NCBI RefSeq assembly: GCF_027580225.2
Contig: NC_073357.2
Location: forward strand, 42,928,001-42,992,000
Source: Misgurnus anguillicaudatus
Lineage: Eukaryota; Chordata; Actinopteri; Cypriniformes; Cobitidae
Length of the DNA: 64,000 nucleotides
Direction of reading: 5' to 3'
A program made the position numbers and the translations under genes. Numbering within the stretch: the stretch's first letter is position 1; each line of letters starts with the position of its first letter. Positions 24,372-36,030 of the stretch are shown here, piece after piece. The notes under the pieces were generated by a model that ran no database searches, was not told the DNA's origin, and saw only the letters and a list, made by a program, of their open reading frames with translations.

Positions 24372-24859
24372 CTCTTTCGCTGCCATTGACGAGATATCTC
24401 GTTAATTAAGAGAAAGCGCTTCCCCGCCAATGACGAATTTTTCCGTCTTTCCGCAATACCGCTATTATCCACCAGGTGGCGCACATCCGCAACTTATACA
24501 ACCCGGAAGTAGCGCCTCACATGAAAGAGAAAGAACTCAGTGTATGTTTTAAAGATCGCTCTGCATCTGATCTCTATCTAAAGTCCTTCACAAAAATAGA
24601 ATTATCTCAGATTTCTGCTCAAAATTTTGTGTTGTTGAAGAAACCTACCCATATTTGAGAGGTGATTACAAGAGAACCAATGAAGGTAGGATGAATTTCT
24701 TTTGTTTGAAAACAGAGGGTCTGTTCTTTCATCTGATATATTGTTTGTTTATATATTTAAAGAAGAACATTTTCTGGAAGGCATTAAACTTTTGTGAAAA
24801 TCATGAAAAATGCTGGCACTGGCTGGCAACTTTTTATAAAAACGCTGGTGGGGAAAGAG
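24372..24859 (+). mobile_element. TTAA element, CTCTTTCnCCGCCA family, copy 2
   Basis: TTAA at 24368-24371 and 24860-24863. It has the same termini and internal order as 14735-15128 but is longer by about 94 bp, including a segment around 24445-24505. Both copies lie in the same orientation. Confidence 0.75.
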
Positions 24860-25065
24860 TTAACCGGGACTAATGATGAATTATGTGTATTGATGTTGTT
24901 TTTTAACTCTTAATATAATGTCGGAGAGTCACGTTAGCAAGCGGCTAACGCATGCTGCCCTTACGGTTTTGCTATGGCCCAGTTAGCTTACATAAATGCT
25001 TAAATGAGTGTAAAATGTTAGTTTCTATCATCGTTTTTATGGCTTGGATTTTACTGGCTCTTTAA

Positions 25066-26340
25066 AGTGAGAACTGGGATGTAGAATTGCAATTTGAATT
25101 TAAATAGCACAAATAAGACAACAATTGGTATTAGGGATTGGTTTTATGTAAACTTTTATTAAAGGTTTTGATCCACTTCGAAGTGGAATGGTTATGTGTC
25201 TATCTCTATGCTTGCGTGTGTATATGTATTTGTGTGTGTGAACTGTATTTTCTGTGTGTGTGTGTCTTGTGTTGAAAAATGTTTAGCAGGACTGTTTAGC
25301 AGATGTCAGATGGGTCACATCCTCATTAAGAATCCTAATGGCTTGGGAAGGAAATGTCTCCTGAGCCTCTGAGCAGGTGCTCTTAGTTGGCCCTCAGGCT
25401 TTGTTTACATGACTGTAGAAGTAAACCAGGATGGGAAGCAATCCTCATATATTCCTGTTCCTTGTTTTGCACCACCTGTAGTAAAAGCCCTGTAATGATG
25501 CATGAGAGGAGGACACACTGGGTAGATTAAGGTTTGCAAACAAAACAAAAAGACAAATAATGAGTAGTATGGAGACAGTTAAATATCTGGGCTTTCTCTG
25601 TGTGGATGATTATGGTTGAGATTAGATCAGGAGTGGAGAGATTTAAAAAATCTATTGCTATCAGACATTATTGTGACCAAAATGGAGGCATTTACATTCA
25701 GATGGGTATATGGTAATTGGAAATGACTCTTTCATGACTTTCATGCCTGTGTGAAATGTGTATAAAAGATTGGGAAACAAATTTGAATTGATGTCTGGTA
25801 ATTGAACACATCTGTTTGTAGTCAAAGCATTTTTCTAAGCAGTCTGAGCCGTCAGCAGTGTGATGTGCATGTGGTGTGCGCTGCCACACTGTAAAACATG
25901 AAAGCATCATGGGATGTTTTAAATATTTAACTCATGTTTGAAAGTTTCCAAAAAGTTAAACGTTAAGTTGAACACAAGCCTTTTTCATGCAGTAATTTCG
26001 GTAAATTACCATTAATTTACCAAAATGAATTTACCAGTAAATACAAAAATGTCCTGTTCATACACGCAGTGATTTTAAAAAACTTCATTCTCACATCAGT
26101 ACCAAAATACTGTTAAATTCAATGAGCAAGTGGAAGTAAATTATCAGTAAAGACTGTATGTGTGAAAAGGACTACAAAGTACATCTCCAAGTTTATTTAA
26201 CTCACATTTTTAAGGCAGCAGGTAAACTTTCATTTTCAGCATCTATGACTTTATTGATGGCAAAAACTGATTAATCTACACACAAGTTTTATGTACACAC
26301 AAGTTGATTTATATAAAATATATATATATATATATAAACA
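25066..26340. other. gene-free stretch
   Basis: A (TG)-rich tract lies near 25213-25265. A dispersed repeat related to 15885-15985 lies at 26028-26165. A (TA)n tract ends at about 26335. Nothing coding is visible. Confidence 0.4.
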
Positions 26341-26342
26341 GG

Positions 26343-27230
26343 TAGGGGAGAGAGGGGGTAAAAGTACCATTTTTCAGAAAAACTTGATTAAAGGATAATG
26401 TTATAGACAGAGATATCTTTTTTGCTGTGGTCAATAACTCACAAGTGTGGTCTATCAATACAAGGTGAAATTTTGTAAAACTGTAAAACGACTTTAGTAT
26501 AATTTCACTTTAAACATAAGTAGTGAATTGTTACTTTCGACCTCATCTGCAGGGACGAAAGTATCACAACAAAACAAGATAGATTTTTTTGTGTTACACA
26601 TGTTTTTATTAAATATGACCTTGTTAATTTGTAACTGCTGCAAACATATTTTGTATTTTATCTTTGTAAAAAATAATGAAATTACATTTTCATTTTAAAT
26701 TTCAGTTTTATCAAATGTTTTTAAAGCAACCAACAGTACAAACTTAAATTGTTGAGAATAAATATTTTTTCAACAGTTTGAACACTAAAAATGAAATTAA
26801 ATCAAATTAGAATAATATACATTTTCAACATATTCAACAGTATTAGCAGCGGGACATATTGTAACAAGTGTTACTTTCAACCCGACTTTACTTTTATTTT
26901 GAAAAACTCTGAGAAGTCAAACTTCAGGATGTGTTAGAGCACTAAATAACCTGTAGATTGATCAGTATTGTAACACATGAAACGAGAAACACAATGTGTT
27001 ACTAGAAAAAAAAGACCGCTTTAGGAATTTACTTTTCATGTTGAAAACACCTTTCATGATCTACACGCGGAAAACGGTGAGTAAATAACGCGATATTTGT
27101 CAGGTCTGTCAAGGGTTTGTGTGCTAAAGATGCTGTCATACAGTAATCTGGGATGTAAATGTTATCAGGGCTCGGAGAAAATTGCTTTGTTACTTTCATC
27201 CCACGTTACTTTTTCCCTGGTTCTCCCCTA
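26343..27230. mobile_element. non-autonomous element, TAGGGGAGA ends
   Basis: The left TAGGGGAGAGAGGGGGTAAA and the inverse of the right end TAGGGGAGAACCAGGGAAAA match, with a perfect 9-bp outer core. The word TTACTTTC recurs at 26531, 26871 and 27190, with an inverse GAAAGTA at about 26568, suggesting subterminal binding repeats. No target duplication or coding sequence is seen; class unknown. Confidence 0.55.
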
Positions 27231-28225
27231 TATCTGAAAATAGAGCCTAAAAGTATTACATTCTTAAAGGAAACATAAGCCATCATTCAACCCAAACTTT
27301 GTATGATTTGCATAAGTAATTGTAGAAAATATGTGAAAGGAAGTAAATAAGTAAAATGATATATAATAAAGTGTAGAATTGCAGTATACTTTATTAAGTG
27401 AGATTAAGGAAAATTTCTTTGCAATTAAATAACAAATTTTTTCTCATTTTAGTGCTGATTCCTCCAGAGCATTACACTTGCTCTATCAAAGTATAATTAC
27501 AAGTTTAATGTTGACATTAAGATGATTTCCTTGATTTGGCTGTTGTTATAATATAAAAAAATACTATTCAAAGATCTGCCTGCAGATCTGCACAAATGTG
27601 CAGTAAACATGAAGCAGGAATGTCTGTATATTCATGATCTAATTTCACAATACATAATTCAAAACTGTAACTGTGTCAAAACAATATAAACACGTTGAAT
27701 TAATGAGGTGCAATACATCAGTGGAATGCCTTGGGATCCTCGTTGAACGTCATGCAAATATAATTAGTTTGTTTACCTGCCAAATCCCAGGGTCCTATAG
27801 GCCACTGAGATAGATAGAGAAATAGAAACAAAGTAAAAGTTTTGTGAACGGTGTAAGGTTAGACAGGTTCATGATACATCAAGCCCAAGCAAATGTTCTT
27901 TGCTGTCTCATCACCTCTTTCCTGATCTTAGATTACATAAGATTGGATTACACAAGCTTGTTCCCAGAGACATCCACACTACACTGCACAAAGGATAAAA
28001 TAAAGATTTATGTAATGATTTGAGGGCATTATTTTTTTATACATTTCACCTCAACTGTGTCAGGGTCATGTGAACTAAAATCAGTTCAAACTATTTTTCT
28101 GCACACATCTTTCCAGACTTTCAGACACTATTTCTTTCAGGTGCTAACAAAGCCATTTACAGCTTAAAAATCTGTGTCATGCACTATTTGCGTTGCGTTC
28201 AACACTACAATGCAAAACAGTATAG
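27231..28225. other. gene-free stretch
   Basis: AT-rich DNA without supported features. Confidence 0.35.
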
Positions 28226-29554
28226 GGGTCATTCTACAAAAAAGGTGGAAATGCTTGTCCCTTGCTTTTGCAGACTCCTAAATCATTTAATTTGACCCAA
28301 TTATCCCATAATGATATATATATTTAATAAATATAGACTGTCCTTAACATGATGAGAGAGTTTATTTATGTAATTTTCTTTTTTTCTTTTTTTTCTTTTT
28401 TTTTTATATGTCCGGTCCTGAAAATTGCCCTGTCCCTTTGATCATACATGAAGTTGAACTGTGTACTTATTATTTAAAACCATGTTTTTTATAAAACAAA
28501 TCTAATTTACATTTACCTTTAACCCTGTATGAATTTACTACAACACTGAAATGGTAAAAAATACACTATTAATATGAATAATATCAAATAAATATTTGTC
28601 CCCCAAATTTATGTCATTGTTGTTACCCTGCCCAAAGCACCTTTATTTTGAAACAATGCATCAGCTCTTTGAAGTTTTTCATGGGTCAAGAGGTCAGTAA
28701 AAGAAGTGCAGTGGAGGAAGGCAAAATGTTTTTGAGATGTCTTACCTTAATTGTCTAAAATATGTCATTAGTGTTACTCTTTTTTATAGCTGGGAGTGTT
28801 AAGATCTTTACATAAAAATACATTATACTGAATAAGTATGTGATTGTTACATCTCTGATGAAATAGCACATGGCTAATGGCAGCCATTTTGTTAAAATAT
28901 AAAAAAATTTCTGTAAATTGTCTTTGGTGTTACTATCATTGGTGTTGCCATCATTAGTGTTACTTCTCTAATGAGTTCTTCCTAAGCACTATTCCTTTAA
29001 CTGACCAACATAAAAGCATAAAAACAATACAAGATGGAAAAAATTATGAAAGTTTGTACGTTTTGTCATATTCATTATCTATTATTATATACTAATTTTG
29101 TCATTGGTGTTACATTGTGTCATTGGTGTTAAACCAAGTTTTGGTGTTATGAATGTATTTTCTTGTACTTTCTAGTAATATTTTGTTGTTGATATGGGAT
29201 GTAAGACATTGTTAATATTTCAGTCTTTGCATCAAAGCCTTTTTGGTTGAATATTTTTGTTTTTGTTGGTTTTAAAGAAAAAAGTCAAACTGAGAATCAA
29301 ATCATTTCAAATATTTTCATACAATGCAACATTAATGTTGTTTAAATCACAGGTTACACCAATGACAAATAAATGACTCATGGATTCTTTATTAAAATGT
29401 ATAAAAAGTTAAAAATAGATTAAGCTCCCCGTTTTGCAGATTCATAGATTTGATAAGTTAATTAATGCTATTAAAGAAGTTTTGGGTACGTTGAAAGAAG
29501 TTAATTTAAGCAAATTTCCATCACCCGAATTCCACCTTTTTTGTAGAATGACCC
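28226..29554. mobile_element. non-coding transposon with perfect 25-bp TIRs
   Basis: GGGTCATTCTACAAAAAAGG... (28226-28250) is mirrored exactly at 29530-29554. ATAG at 28222-28225 and 29555-29558 forms a 4-bp target duplication. The 1.33-kb unit has no open frame of note and is AT-rich, with a poly-pyrimidine run near 28378-28405. Words of the form ATTGGTGTTAC or ATTAGTGTTAC occur repeatedly between 28768 and 29150. The superfamily is unknown to me. Confidence 0.75.
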
Positions 29555-29850
29555 ATAGACGGTTTTAACAGCAACAACATAAACAAACAAAGTAGTTTAT
29601 TGCTAATAACAAGTGAAATGACCTTCTTCATACATCATATCTAACGTGTATCAACTATGACACTGATCTAGGTGTAAAAATAATGTATACAATGTTAGCT
29701 ACAGGTCCTTGAATTCTTCAGCCAAACTTCTCCGCACAGTTGTGATCTATGCTCGTCCTTTCCCCTTGTCTTTAGCAAACCAAAACATTTTATTTTCGCC
29801 AAGGTATTTGTTTCAAAGATTAGCTTAGCCACTATCCAGACTGATAAATA
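29555..29850 (+). repeat. repeat family shared with 63585-63845 (opposite end order unclear)
   Basis: It begins ATAGACGGTTTTAACAG next to the preceding element. The block 29780-29848 (CCAAAACATTTTATTTTCGC...AGGTATTTGTT) is clearly related to 63696-63770. The ATAGACGG terminus also occurs inverted at 63836-63844. It is probably a decayed DNA element. Confidence 0.5.
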
Positions 29851-31169
29851 AATACAGGGGGAGCTGTGTATCAAATCGAAGGCTTCTTTTTAATACTGGA
29901 TATCAGTTTGTCATTCTTATTGATGCAATCAGTAAATAAGTAACTTTGAAGAAGAAAAGTTTGAAGAAACATTCCTGTGGGATTTTTAGCAGACAATATA
30001 TCTGGTGTCCACAGTGCATGAAGAGAAGTTGCGTCTCTTGTAATATAAACAAGATTGTTTTATTAACTTTGTCCTACTTAATGGCTAATAATTGTACTAC
30101 CCCATTAATAAAGTATTTCTCATTTGTGCTGTATAGAGTCCCAGAATTGCCTTTTAATCAAAACTGTGTCAACATGCCTCTGTCTGCTGCATTTATTTTT
30201 TTACATCACTAACATGAGGGAGAGAGAAAGAGAAAATCACTGATGCACATTAGTTGTTGATTAAAACCTAAATAGAAAGGTGAAACCAAGGTTGCTATCA
30301 AGTCAAGATTCCAAAAATGCAGTTTTTTTGTAAAGCCATCAGAAACACAAATATCTTTTGAAATCATCTAACACGGCAAACAGCCACATTGAGTATTTTA
30401 GTCTTCCATTTTGATGTGAATGAATGTTGACAGTAACTGTTAATTATCACAATTTATGTTTGGCTTTTTGTGTGTGCTTGTGTTTGACTGTCTTTATGTG
30501 ATTGTGTTCCTCTTTTTCGGCTCTCTCATTTCAAGCAATCAATAGATTTGTTCTTGACCTGAAGTGCTATGGCAATCAACAGTGTCCAGGTAGTCAAATG
30601 GGTCCGTGAACAATCTCTTTCCTTTCTCCTCGAACACAGTCAAGCCATGAAAGATAGCTCAACACAAACCCAGCATATAAACTGTTCTTGGTAGTGCCAG
30701 AAATTCTCCCATAAACTTTGCTTCTGCAAGTGGTAGGTAGCTCTTGACATTTTTTTTGTGAAACATCTTTTTAACTCAATTCTATGAAGAAAATGTAGTG
30801 ATATTGAATGCCTTATTTTGTTGTAAATTATTTGACTCTAAGAGTTTTGAGAGGAAAATCACACCAAATCGCACCTACTCACTATTTCTGTAGTTGTAGC
30901 AGCTAGCAGCATACATATAGTTGGAGGAGATTTTTTTATGTTTCACTACTTTACTTCCTCTGGCCTCTGCTGGCATCAACAGAAAAGAAATGAAAAAAGT
31001 GCTGTTTTTTGCCAAAATAACTTGCCAGGTGTATGACATTCCATCATGTAAGCAAAGTTAACAGTGATTACAAGGTGTTTGGTTTTATTTCTATGTTTTA
31101 TTTTATGCTTGCGGGAATGGTAGGGTAAACATGGACAAATGCAAGTTTAAATTAGGTTGTTACAGATGG
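29851..31169. other. gene-free stretch
   Basis: No repeat border and no supported exon. The 88-codon frame at 29946-30212 has no motif. Confidence 0.35.
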
Positions 31170-31595
31170 TAAAACTTTATTTTGATAGTCCTCTTTAGAC
31201 ATTTTACTATTAGTAACAGTGCAACTACATGTTAATTTAATCTAACCCTAACCTCTTTCCTAACCCTATCCCAAACAGTCTAACTGTGTGTTCACACCAA
31301 GCGCGGTAGAGGCGGCAAAAACGTGCTATTTGTGAGTAGTTAGATTAGTCACTTCATTTGCGCATGACATTCTAGTCATTCGAGGCATTCACACGAAAAT
31401 TTGTGTCATGGAAGGCGCTTCTGCGACTCGATTCCTGTAATCACGTCACTACTAGAGCAAGCTCCTGATTGGTTAATGCGGCTCGAATATCCGCATTATT
31501 CTATGGCATCGCAGTGAAGATCACTTTAGGTGTCTTGATTAAAGAGTGTACTTAGTAGAATGTCTAAAATGGACTATCAAAATAAAATTTAATCT
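31170..31595. mobile_element. TIR element carrying a fragment of another MITE
   Basis: TTTATTTTGATAGTCC at the left is mirrored by GGACTATCAAAATAAA at the right, followed inward by TTTAGACATT/AATGTCTAAA. Within it, 31286-31500 starts GTGTGTTCACACCAAGCGCG, the end of another fish MITE type (recollection). Its partner end is missing, so the inner piece is truncated. Confidence 0.55.
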
Positions 31596-31798
31596 TTCAA
31601 TTCACGGTTGCGTGAAATATAATTTTTTTCTCAGTTAATTAATTTGTCCATATTGTTCCCATCCAGCATATTTTAGAGTGAATATTTTTAAAGAGACAAA
31701 GTTGTTGTATTTTGACTCAAGACAAACCATTTTTCTATAGCATGCAACTTACTTGCAATAAAACTTTCAAACATGCATTAAATGAATTGTTGACTTAA

Positions 31799-32181
31799 AG
31801 GTGCAGTGTGTACATTTTAGCGGCATCTAGGGCTGAGGTTGCAAATTGCAACCAACAACTTAGTCCACTGCTCACCCCTCGCTTTTGAAACGCATAGAGA
31901 AACTATGGTAGCCACCACCGGAAAAACATGTCATCAACGGAGACAATTTAGTAAAAAAAAGTTTGTCCGTTAAGGGCTTCTGCAGAAACATGGCAGCACA
32001 AAATGGCGACTTCCACGTAACGGGACTCGCGGTGAATGTAGATAAAAATGTCTAATTCTAAGGTATTAAAAACATAATGGTTCATTATAAAAAGGTCTTT
32101 ATACACCCCTGAAAATATAGTTTTTTATATTATTTTGCATTTCTGTCAAGAGATCCTTTAAAAAAATAACACACTGCACCT
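31799..32181. mobile_element. TTAA-flanked MITE, AGGTGCAGTGTGT ends
   Basis: TTAA at 31795-31798 and 32182-32185. The ends AGGTGCAGTGTGT form a perfect 13-bp inverted repeat. The unit is 383 bp. From memory, near-identical units are very common in zebrafish and carp, one reason for the cyprinid assignment. Confidence 0.85.
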
Positions 32182-32185
32182 TTAA

Positions 32186-33330
32186 GGCAAAAACACATTG
32201 CATAGAAACTTTACCTTGTCATACTGTATGTACTGTAGGTGGGTGTTTGAGAAATACAAATTGACTTTATTTCTAAGTAATTCCTGCAGCTAGTGCTACG
32301 GCACAGATCTGCTTTTTACCTTCTGAGGAAGCTCTACTTCACAGAAACAGCCATCCGCCTGTAAGTCTTCATTTAATAAGCTATGCACTTCAGATAAAGA
32401 TGATTCATCCCAAACAAATGAATTGATACGGAGGTGGGCATCTGCGAGAGAGTATGATTTTGTTCACAGAGGCAGGAGTCTGGCACAGCCAACAGATAAC
32501 AGCATGAGTAATTCACACTAATGCTGAAGATATATCAACAGCCAAGAGAGGCCTTAGGCTTAAAATGTGAGCGTGAGGGGAAATGGAGGCAAAGCCCCGT
32601 ATCAGATACACAGAGAGAAACAGAGATGCTAACCGGATTATTTTTGTTAGCTTGTTTAATCGAGCAAGCACGGTCTGTTTCCTTTCTCTCAATCGGAACT
32701 CCTTTGAACCATCACAGGCTATTGTCAAAGGCAGAATTAAATCCACCATGCTCTGCTGTTGGTCCCGCCGGAAAAAAATATTTTTGCAGAACAGCGATGC
32801 TGCCGTAGTGTAACAGCGTGGCCATTTGCTTGGAAAATTAATTTGTGTTAATTTGAAGCATAATTGAATCAGATTTTTTGAATTGCCATTTATTACAGAA
32901 AGCATTATCAGTGAAGTGCCAGTCGTGATTTATTGTTACCCTCTCCTCAATAATCAATTATTGAAAAGATCATTGAATCCTTCTTTTGTTGGTAATCTAT
33001 CACCAAGACACCCAACATTTCACCAGCCTATCAAAAATGAGAAAATGTACCATCTTTATTTAGCTTTTGAGGGCATGCTCATAGAAAGCCTAACTGGTGT
33101 TTAGCAGAAAAGGCTGTCTGTGTGTATTGACTGTATTGTATTGTTTTGTACAGATTGTATTGACTGTAGCAAGTGTTTCGGTTGTTTCATTTTAGGAAAC
33201 CTCATGTTAATATTTTAGATTCATTCTCAAGCCAAAGCATTCATAAATTTGATTATACGTGTGCAGTAGTGAATTTTATCCTAAAGTTCAAGTCAGATGA
33301 TTTACATTCCTGAGAGTAAAAGTACACATA
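32186..33330. other. unique-looking DNA; candidate conserved non-coding block
   Basis: The 32470-32960 part is repeat-free. It ends in a run of homeodomain-type cores around 32836-32900 (AAAATTAATTTGTGTTAATT and following). Overlapping open frames on both strands (76-130 codons) are mutually exclusive and lack motifs, which fits non-coding constraint or chance better than a gene. Confidence 0.35.
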
Positions 33331-33336
33331 CCCACC

Positions 33337-33448
33337 TTTAGATTTTCTGACTTTACTCCCAAAGGCACAGAGCAATAAGGAATGATATTTCTCTTCTTGT
33401 GACCAGGGATCTTCAGGCATTGCCAAAGCCATGGTATCAGGTACTGTA
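33337..33448 (-). CDS. candidate internal coding exon, unrecognised
   Basis: On the minus strand an acceptor-like TATTACAG precedes an open stretch of about 37 codons (core MALAMPEDPWSQEEKYH). It ends in a good donor (TCTAAAG followed by GTGGGT). The peptide is hydrophilic and protein-like, but I do not recognise a family. The frame stays open beyond both proposed splice sites for 78 codons in total, so the exon borders are inferred only. The polypyrimidine tract before the acceptor is poor. It may be chance. Confidence 0.2.
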
Positions 33449-33684
33449 ATATTCCAGGTTATATAGGTATTTTGACTACCAAAAGACATCCAATAATGTG
33501 CTGTAAAAATTGGATATATACGCTGCCCTGCATAGGCAAAAGGCAGTTGCTTCGTTATTCAGGAGTTAGTGATAATTTTGGGACATTCAAGATTTCCTTT
33601 AGCATATGGATAAGTATCTTGAGTCAATTTTATTGTTTTTGAGAAAATAACTTTAAAGAAGAAAACTGACAACTAAAAGTCTAA

Positions 33685-34434
33685 GGGTGTTTTCACATCT
33701 GTAGTTCGGTTCATTTGGTCCGGACCAAAAGCAAAAAATGATACATGTGATATGATCCACATCACTCATTGGCCACATGTATTTGAACGTATTTCCTAAA
33801 CTGCTTCTCGATTGGTCAGAATCATTGGCGTGAAATTCCAACGGAACCCCGGAAGTAAACAAAAAGAAGGAAAATACAGCAGACACCATGGACAGACGGC
33901 TGCGTGCTGTAATTATCTCTGTGGTTGTTATACATAAATTGTATAAAGCGCTCTAGACAAACTGTTCATTTCCAGAATGAGTGTGGATGCGGCTCGAAAA
34001 CAACGTTTTAGTGCACTACAAATGGTGAAGACACCAAATTTCTGAGGCTTTGCCCGCACCTCCTCGCTACTCCAGGTATGTTCGCGATCTGTCATTGTGC
34101 TAATATTGCTAATAGAAACAAACACTTCCTCATCCGATAATGCACTGCGCAGCTGACTACGACAGCTGCTTAGGCCAAAATGCACAGTACTTTTGCAGTT
34201 AGGTCGGTTCAATCTCGGAGTGTGTTCTCACCACAAACAAACCGCTTTAAAGTGCGTTTGAAAGCATATAGAGACCACCTCTTCAATGAGGTCTCGGCCC
34301 GCTTGTTTGGTCCGCTTTTGGTGCACACCAGAGTTTGATAGGCATTCTCACCTGCCCAAATGAACCGCACCAAGTGAGCGATCAAACTCTAGTATGATTC
34401 AACCAAACTAACTGAGGCAGTTGTGAAAACACCC
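33685..34434. mobile_element. PIF/Harbinger-like MITE, TAA duplication
   Basis: GGGTGTTTTCACATCTG and the inverted right end agree at 16 of 17 positions. TAA flanks both sides (33682-33684 and 34435-34437). A 3-bp TAA/TWA duplication is the hallmark of PIF/Harbinger. The unit is 750 bp and carries no intact transposase. Confidence 0.7.
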
Positions 34435-34473
34435 TAAACTAAAAAGTATTTTTTCTCAGTTCCAGCAAGTTAA

Positions 34474-35184
34474 AGGACAAGTTCGGTATTTTACACTTAA
34501 AGGCCTGTTTTCAGATTGTTTATGATGAAATAGAATGCTTTTGACTGAAATTTCGACATATGTGGCTGCCCCGAGAATTTTTGGGTGTTTGTTTTTCACC
34601 TCCCACCTCTACAATGGGTCTATAGGTGCACTGGAACAATCCTTCCTAAAATGCATTAAACTTTCATTTACAAAGACGTGAAACTCACCGAGTGGTCAGG
34701 GGTGTTCACTGATATGCTCACACAAAAATCGCTTTCCAACAGCATTCGTTGTAAACTTGTGGACCTATTTTTCCAAACGCCTCACACCCGTATATACTTC
34801 CGTTGAGAGCTTGAATAATAGACACTCCAGCCCAGTTGGTGGCGATAATCCACCTTTGCCAATTGCAAGAATAGAAACAAAGTTCCCGGCGCGGAGTAAT
34901 AGCGTACCTCACAGCACATCTAATACAAGTCAATGGAGTTGGACAAAAACTCAGATAAAACCTGTTGGAATGCGTCTTTTGCAGCGATTTTTGTGTGAGC
35001 ATATCAGTGAACACCCCTGACCACTCGGTGGGTGAAAGTTTAATGCATTTTAGGAAGGATTGTTCCTGTGCACCTATAAAGCCATTATAGAGGTGGGAGG
35101 TGATACAAGAAACACCAGAAAATTCTCGGGCCAGCATAATAATCTGAAAACAGGGCTTTAAGTGTAAAATACCGAACTTGTCCT
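34474..35184. mobile_element. TTAA foldback element with long arms
   Basis: TTAA at 34470-34473 and 35185-35188. The arms of about 250 bp (from AGGACAAGTTCGGTATTTTA inward) are inverted copies with few differences. The inner block ACTCACCGAGTGGTCAGGGG near 34685 is shared in diverged form with the element starting at 47492. A 160-codon minus-strand frame across it is an artefact of the arms. Confidence 0.85.
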
Positions 35185-35436
35185 TTAAGGTCTTTTGCAT
35201 TTGTATGGCAGTACAAACTTGTATGGGAGTACTGCTTAAAAATGTCTGAAATTTCTCATGATCTTAAAATCTTTCAATCTGAATGTGTTTGTTTAAATGT
35301 TGAAGTGACTTTTGTAGACCAAAATGTAATTGTCATATATTAATTTCTTTCATTAGAAAACTCAAATTGATTTAAAAAATGTAGTTTTTTTATGCATGAC
35401 TTAGACCACACAATAAAGACAAAGGAGCCGATAAGG

Positions 35437-36030
35437 GCATGTTCATACTTGTAGTTTGGTTCTTTTGGCTCTTTTGGTCAGGACCAAAAAATAAAAAAAT
35501 TGTTGAGTCCTGGTACACTTTGTGTTCATACTGGCATTTTATCAGCGAAACTAAAGATAACGAACCTTAATGCATAAGGTTACCATCCGATTGGTCGGCT
35601 TTGATGATGCAGTTTATGAGACGGAACTCTGATCATCCACAATAATGCATGATGAAGTAAACATGCTTATTTTATAAGTCTTTATATGGAGGTATTATTA
35701 AAAGCTCAGTGCTCATAAAGGTATTTTTATCACTAAACATTTTAAAAACATAAGCATTTTGTGCATTTTGTCCAGTATATGCTTGATGGACCAAATGTTA
35801 ATGAGGCTCTTTACCTCTCCCTTGCTCTATGTTTGCCCTCTGCTCATTTAGTTTTTGCATACACCGCTGTAAAATCAGGGTCACTTCTTGTGATATTACA
35901 TCCTGTTTTTGGTTCGTTGCGCTGTCTCTGGTCCAAATGCGTTCACATATCAGTAGACCTGCACCAGAGTTGGTTTGGAAGCCACGGACTGAGATGTTGC
36001 TTGTGAAAGACCACTGTGCCGCGCATCTGT
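35437..36030. mobile_element. decayed relative of the 33685 element
   Basis: After TAA the left end reads GGGCATGTTCATACTTGTAG followed by TTTGGTTCTTTTGG...GACCAAAA, paralleling the start of the 33685-34434 element. A matching right end was not found, so the right border is a guess. Confidence 0.35.

Larger units (their letters stand above)
22397..25061. mobile_element. TTAA-flanked element with nested insertions
   Basis: TTAA at 22393-22396 and 25062-25065 flank ends AGAGCCA and TGGCTCT. Beyond the first 7 bp the terminal match is weak (TCCAAAATC against GGATTTTA-type words). The span is 2.66 kb, but about 1.4 kb (22943-24320) and 0.5 kb (24372-24859) are probably secondary insertions. No transposase is visible. 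Confidence 0.5.

Noticed and set aside
31240..31275. Telomere-like CTAACCCTAACC words
   Set aside because: Only two or three imperfect units, within a TIR element; not an interstitial telomere tract.
32513..32905. Overlapping frames of 76-130 codons on both strands
   Set aside because: Mutually exclusive frames without motifs; the DNA looks like non-coding sequence with low stop density.
34718..35200. 160-codon open frame, the longest in the window
   Set aside because: It lies across the inverted arms of a TTAA foldback element and its codons mirror the repeat arms; no protein motif.
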